Shown here: piece by piece, positions 59,101-64,000 of the stretch
Layout of the letters: each line of letters starts with the position of its first letter
Position numbering within the stretch: position 1 is the first letter of the stretch
The notes under the pieces: generated by a model
The model's database searches: none
The model's input: only the letters and a program-made list of their open reading frames with translations
Told to the model about the DNA's origin: nothing
Assembly: GCA_003116875.1 (NCBI GenBank)
Contig: BCKT01000002.1
Coordinates: 1,302,001-1,366,000 of the forward strand
Reading direction: 5' to 3'
From: Takashimella koratensis
Lineage: Eukaryota; Basidiomycota; Tremellomycetes; Trichosporonales; Tetragoniomycetaceae
DNA: 64,000 bases
Program-made: the position numbers and the translations under genes

Positions 59101-60253
59101 TATCCCCAAAGGTGAGCAATGGGCCACTGACCATACAAACAACGCTGACACGACGCTCAGCCTCATTCGACGTTGTCGGATCCGTACACGAGGGCTTTGA
59201 TAATATCCCAGGCATGTTGGGTTCCCGTGTACGGCCCAAAGGAAAGGTCGACTCGTTCACGACAGGGTGGAGGGAAGGTTATAGAGGGTTCGGGTTTGGG
59301 CTGTGGGATGGAATCACGGGTTTGGTCACTGAGCCCTGGGATGGGTATAAGAGCGGTGGGATGACGGGCGCGATCTCGGGAGTTGGGAAGAGCTGTAAGT
59401 ATGGGCTGAATACAGTGGTGGAGCCATCGCTGACAAATTGGTGTCTGACTCTTTGACCGACGTAGACATCAACCTCGCTGCTCGCCCGGCTGCAGGCTCA
59501 CTCGGCCTCTTCGTCCACCCTTTCGTTGGCGCATTCCGTGGCGCGCGTACCCGAATCGGCCAATTGGGATTCAGCGACATGGCAACTGGCTATGTCCCAC
59601 GTGTCCTCTCAGCCCCACGCACCTCGGCGTCGGAATACGGCGCCAAGGCCTACCTGCCGCCCGGCAGTACCGCACGCGCTAGCGTCATGAGAGACTTTGA
59701 GAAGATGTGTGTACCCGAGGAAGTGAAAAGAAGGCGGAAAGCGAGGGTTGAGGAGATTGGGAGAGTAGAGAGGGAGATCTTTGCCGAGATGATGGCGAGG
59801 GAGAAAGCGTCGAAGAAAGGGAAAGAGAAAGAGAAGGAGAATATTGAGGGAAAGATCGAAGAGGGTAAAGGTATGGAGGAAGTAGGGAAAGAAGATGGGA
59901 AACAAGGGGTGGAAGGGATGGAGAGGAGGGAAAGTAAAGTGTGGGATAAGTGGGGAGATAAGATTGAAGAGAGTTGGAAAAGTATGAGTAAAGATAAGAA
60001 AATCAAGAAAGGGAAAGAGAAGGAGAAGAGTAAAGATAGCACTACCTCAACGACAACGGCAGATACGAGTTCGACATTGTCCCCGACTTCATCATCGACT
60101 AGGTCGTCACCTGTTGTCAAGTTTCCGTTCATGAGGTCTTCAACAACGAATAGTTCGGTGACGAGTCCGTCAGTTGCGAGTCCGTCGGTTGAGGCGGGCG
60201 ACGCAGGCGAGGTAGGGATCGAGGTTGATACATCCACAATGGCGATTCGATGA
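56171..60253 (+). CDS. GT1 family glycosyltransferase, sterol 3-beta-glucosyltransferase-like
   Basis: Transfers sugar from a UDP-sugar, probably to a sterol or other lipid. Sixteen exons (56171-56363 to 59466-60253) give 1012 aa. An acidic N-terminus is followed by the GT-B fold: NIVIFVVGSRGDVQPFISLA, VRIATHPDFKDFV, ISNPPAFAHVHIAEALGIPL, MPWTPTTAFSHP, PVYIGFGSIVV, VPHDWLF, CHHGGAGTTA and PFFGDQRFWGE. HHGGAGTT and GDQxFW are the UDP-sugar and acceptor motifs of the UGT80/Atg26 group. The PH and GRAM domains of Atg26 are missing. After the fold come GLVTEPWDGYKSGGMTGAIS and NLAARPAAGSLGLFVHP, then a tail of about 180 residues rich in Lys and Glu. The intron after 57845 has a GC-AG boundary (GCAAGT). 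Confidence 0.88.
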
Positions 60254-60516
60254 GACCGAAAGATAGAGAGAGGAATGTAGGTGAGACGTAGCAAAGGACA
60301 ATGATCAGGAGGATTGCGTTCGGATGAGGGATCGAGATACGTGTGTAGCCCTTGGTTCAGTAAGATAAGATTGAGCGTAGATTAGGTCCATATGTGTAGC
60401 GGTTTCGGTATGATCTCCAGGAAAGTCGCAATGTAACGAGACTTGACGACCATGGTTGAGACTCAGGTGCAGCTTGACTGGTTGAGGTTGAAGGCGTACA
60501 GTCATTTGCAATTACA

Positions 60517-63450
60517 TCAATCAGAGTCGTACAACATTTTATTCACAAGGTTACAAGCATCGCGCGTGATATTGGCATTATGCTTCGTTGAGGAAAAGTG
60601 GGAAGGCTGTTGGCTGTCAGTCATGGCTTTATCCGGAAAGAACTTCTCATTGAACAGCCTCAACGTACCAGACAAGTTCTTGTTACTCGCGAGCAATACA
60701 AGATCAGGTCTATCCATACTGCACATCATCAGCAACTACCTTCCCGAGTTCCCTATCTCAATCTGGTACTCACTGCAAACAAGCGCTCCTTAGCGTATTC
60801 CACAACGCATCACTCGTCACACCTTTCACACTTGGTCTCATCCCGTTCCCGCCTACACCGATCCCTCCGGCCATAGTTGACGCAGATGACGCGTACCCTT
60901 CCGTCGCGTCGGCGTGTTGGAGCCTCAGGGCATCGAGGACGCGTTGGGCGGCGTTAGAGTATTGACCCAAGTTGGTGTATGCGATACCTAGGTTGAACCT
61001 GACGACTAGGGTTGGCGATCTCCTCTATGCGTTGAAGACAAAGAAGTGAAGAGGGAGTGGACAGGGAGGGGTCACGTACAATGCTCGGACAAAGCTTGGA
61101 TGAAGCTCAAGAGCGCGGAGGTAGTAGTTTACCGCATTGGCTGACTCGCCACTATTCGCGAGCGTCGCGCCTAGTCGATTATACAATAACCAATCCTGCA
61201 AAGTGAAGTCAGCGCGCCTCTTCCCTTCCACTACTGCTTGACATCGAAACATCGAAACCCCCTTGTACCCTCACTCACATCGGGACGGACCGAGAGCGCG
61301 GCGAGGAAACAATCTTGAGCTTTTTCGTACTCCTCCGTAGCGTTAAACAAGACCCCTAGCGCGACTTGGACATCGGCATCTACGTCTTCTGGGCTCTCTC
61401 GCGCCATTTCAATCAGGCGATCGATCAGTCTCCTCTGACCCTCTACCCACGTTTCCCTCCCTCTAGCACCCAGCGCCTGTCTCACGCCTACCGCCTCCAT
61501 GGTACCCATCGTCGCCATCGTCGCACCAGCGCTGGATCTCGCCAAGCCCTGGTTACGTAGTTCACGGAGCTCAATCCACCTCTCCAACGCGGTATTCGCA
61601 GCCTCCCGCTCACCCTCGTTCGTATAGCTCACAGCGAGAGCGAGGTGGGCTTGCTCGTGGTTGGGGTCGAGCTGAACAGCTTTGGATAGCGCGAGGATAG
61701 CAGCATCTTCTCGCTCGTTCTCTTGTTGCTTGAGACCCAGGGCGACCCATGCGCCCGCATCAGTGGGGTCCTGCTGAACCGCTCCTTCTAGCTCCAGCAC
61801 GCCCTGAATCATGTAATTAGCGATATCCTGGACTGTTTTCTCCACTTTGTATCGCTGCCCGTGCCATGCCGCCATCACTTACCATAACAGTTGGCGACGC
61901 CTCGCGCACGATAGTCCCACCAGGGGCGTACGGGTTCTGCCGCTGGAACAAATAGTGCGCATGATCGATCGCCTCTCCTATCTTCCCTTGACTCGCACTC
62001 TGATGCTGCTCCCAATCCCCTTGAAGCCGACTCCACGCCTCTCTACTCCCCGCTGCCGCCTCACCCACATCTCCCCCCTCATCCACCCGTAGCCTCCCGT
62101 TGAACGCCATAAAGCTCTCATCATCAAACAAGTCGGTGTCGTCCATTGCACCGTCCTCCCATGCGGATCCGGATCCAGGGACAGATGTACGCATGGAGAT
62201 TGCTTCTTCGATCGAGTTGGGAACACCACTGCGAATTTCGTCGCGATCATCGAAATGGACAGACTTGGCTCGTCGAGGGCCATCAGCCATGGTGATCGCG
62301 TCTTGCTCATGGACTCCAGGGATAGCGCTAGTCGCGAATTGCTGGCTTCCTGCCGCACCAGTACCTAGGACACCACCTGTCGATCCACCGCCTAAGAAGT
62401 CGGCCGCCCAATCGCCTTTGGCACGATGGACAAACCGCGCGCCCTCTCCAACCACCTCCTCTGCACCATCGGCGGGCAGTGAGACACCTTGAGGGTTCTC
62501 CACCACCACGCTCCCGTCAGCTACTGACCGGATGAGGCTCATGAACTGCGAATTGGCGAGTTGTGGGTTATCGTCGATGATGGAGCGTTCGGATGCCAAG
62601 CCGTTAAGGAGAGACTGGGCGGTGCGTGCGAGGACATCCGACGCTTGAGATCGCTCGGTATCGCTTGTTGGGTGTTGAGTGGTCGATGACTGGACAGGGG
62701 AAGGGGCGACGTGCTGGTTTGGGCTGGGTTGGAAGAACGCATGGGGAGCGGTAAAGGTCTCTGGCACATTTGTCGGCCACGAATCGTAGTCCATCTGCGG
62801 TGGAGGGTGAAATGACTGCGGGACTTGCCAAGGCGCCATCGGCATCTGCTGTGCCATTGGCCTGTACTGATATTGGTGTTGAAACCCCGCTGGGCCTGGG
62901 TACGCCTGCATCTGCGGCTGCGGCTGAGGACTCGCGGTCCAACGGTGCTGTTCAAACTCTGCGTTCCATCCTGCATCCGCCCGACCCTTGCCTTTGCCCT
63001 TATCGCCCGCGAACCCGTTGGCCCAGCCCGCGTCGGCGAACTGGGGACGTTGAGTGGGCGTGGAGGCGTGAAGAGGAGGAGTGTGGAAGTGAGGCGGAGG
63101 ATGGAATTGTGGGGGAGTAGGGGCGAGATGGGCGCGGAGAGAGGAAAGGTCGAATGTGGGTGAGGCGGGGGCGGGCGGTTGGGTAGGTGGAGACAGCACA
63201 CGTCGGGGCTGGTACAAGAGTCAACTTGGTGCTTGAAAAGACGCACGCGAGAGCCGACTCACTTGACTTGGTCCAGCATGGGGCACGAATCGATCCTGCT
63301 TGGTCAGCTCCCGATCAGGAGAAAGGAACACGACATCGCTTCAAGGCTTACTTGCTGCACACCGTGGTCACGATCTAGACGATTAGACACGTCCTTGAGC
63401 GCGTTGGTCGGGCCGCACTCGACCCCGCCGCCGGAGAGGAAGAGGGACAT
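60517..63450 (-). CDS. PEX5: Peroxisomal targeting signal 1 receptor Pex5
   Basis: Soluble receptor that binds C-terminal SKL-type signals and carries matrix enzymes to the peroxisome. Seven exons (63352-63450, a 36-nt exon at about 63260-63295, 61883-63208, 61279-61827, 61080-61195, 60774-60998, 60517-60718) give 850 aa. The N-terminus MSLFLSGGGVECGPTNALKD has the conserved Cys that is ubiquitinated for recycling. A long disordered half carries WANGF, WNAEF and WAADF pentapeptides that bind Pex14/Pex13. The TPR half shows AGAWVALGLKQQENERED, LDPNHEQAHLALAVSYTNEG, VQVALGVLFNATEEYEKAQD, LGATLANSGESANAVNYYLR, NLGIAYTNLGQYSNAAQR and LWNTLRSACLHMDRPDL. The final exon adds about 50 residues beyond the usual end; the last part is less certain. 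Confidence 0.93.
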
Positions 63451-64000
63451 GGTTGGGATTGAGTGTGAGAGGAATGAAGAGGAGACAAAGTTGACCAGGT
63501 TGCGGCCGGGAGAAAAGTGACTTGGTAGCCGGGCTAGTGCAGAGTAATTTGGTAAACGGAGATTAGAAAGACTACCTTCCAGCGCCCAAGGCAGACTCAC
63601 GCAAAGACGAAGGCTTGTATGGGTGCCTCATAGTAAGCGTTGGGGTAAACAGGCAGCTCGCTCTCGCCCAAGCGTCTCAACTTGACATCTCTGCTCCGGG
63701 GCCACAGCCTCTGACTCGCTCCCCATGGTCGTCGAGGATGTTAGTCTCTTGGGTGTTTCATCACAGCCCACAATGTCATTATCCGATTTTCGAACTCACT
63801 GTATGACCGATATATTGCATGTGACAGCACTTGAGACTGATCATTCATCCGAGACTCTCTCTAGGCGGCCAGAAACACCTTGCGACAACCACCTCCCTTC
63901 CCCCAGCTCCCGAAATGCTCTCTTCCTACCCACCCAGCCAGCAGCTCATAAGCCCCTCGTGTGGCTACTGTATGTGGCACTTATGGCGAGCTCAGTCCTT
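63451..64000. other. Upstream region of PEX5
   Basis: About 550 bp to the window edge. It holds the PEX5 promoter; no coding region or RNA gene is recognised. Confidence 0.4.

Overview
The window is nuclear DNA of a fungus, most likely a basidiomycetous yeast of the Tremellomycetes type. Genes are dense and carry many short GT-AG introns (about 45-150 nt, up to 15 per gene). The conserved genes have fungal architecture: HST2, RHO4, TFIIIA, PCP1, ARP3, UTP12, PAM16, PEX5. The genus cannot be named from the sequence alone. All exon structures below were worked out by hand from splice signals and reading-frame continuity. No RNA gene, transposon or CRISPR array was recognised.

Layout. 1-11.0 kb holds conserved genes: HST2-type sirtuin (+), RHO4 GTPase (-), TFIIIA zinc-finger factor (+), an atypical CDK-like kinase (-) and the mitochondrial rhomboid protease PCP1 (-). 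11.3-22.1 kb is tandem array A: eight head-to-tail minus-strand copies of a small secreted-protein family (136-163 aa) that I do not recognise. Each has three exons with invariant intron phases. One copy carries an in-frame stop, and two degenerate relics lie between copies. 23.1-31.0 kb returns to conserved genes: ARP3 (-), an FAD monooxygenase (+) and UTP12 (-). They are followed by a Ser/Thr-rich protein with a probable GPI signal (-) and an assembly gap. 32.5-43.8 kb is tandem array B: eleven minus-strand copies of a second, unrelated, cysteine-rich secreted family. Seven copies look intact or nearly so; four are broken by a lost start, a nonsense codon, a shifted start or a one-base deletion. 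44.9-63.5 kb holds an intracellular GH13 alpha-amylase (+), a seven-TM receptor with a His-rich loop and long tail (-), an NADPH-dependent FMN reductase (-), PAM16 (-), a GT1 sterol-glucosyltransferase-like protein (+) and the peroxisomal receptor PEX5 (-).

The main discovery candidates are the two arrays. Together they hold 19 copies of two families predicted to be secreted, all on one strand, with shared intron phases within each family, TATA boxes at a fixed distance in array A, and a full range from intact to relic copies. This is the pattern of birth-and-death evolution of surface or extracellular proteins (for example wall, adhesion or host/environment interaction proteins). That role is inference. 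What the sequence shows directly is signal peptides, conserved cysteine frameworks, tandem duplication and decay.
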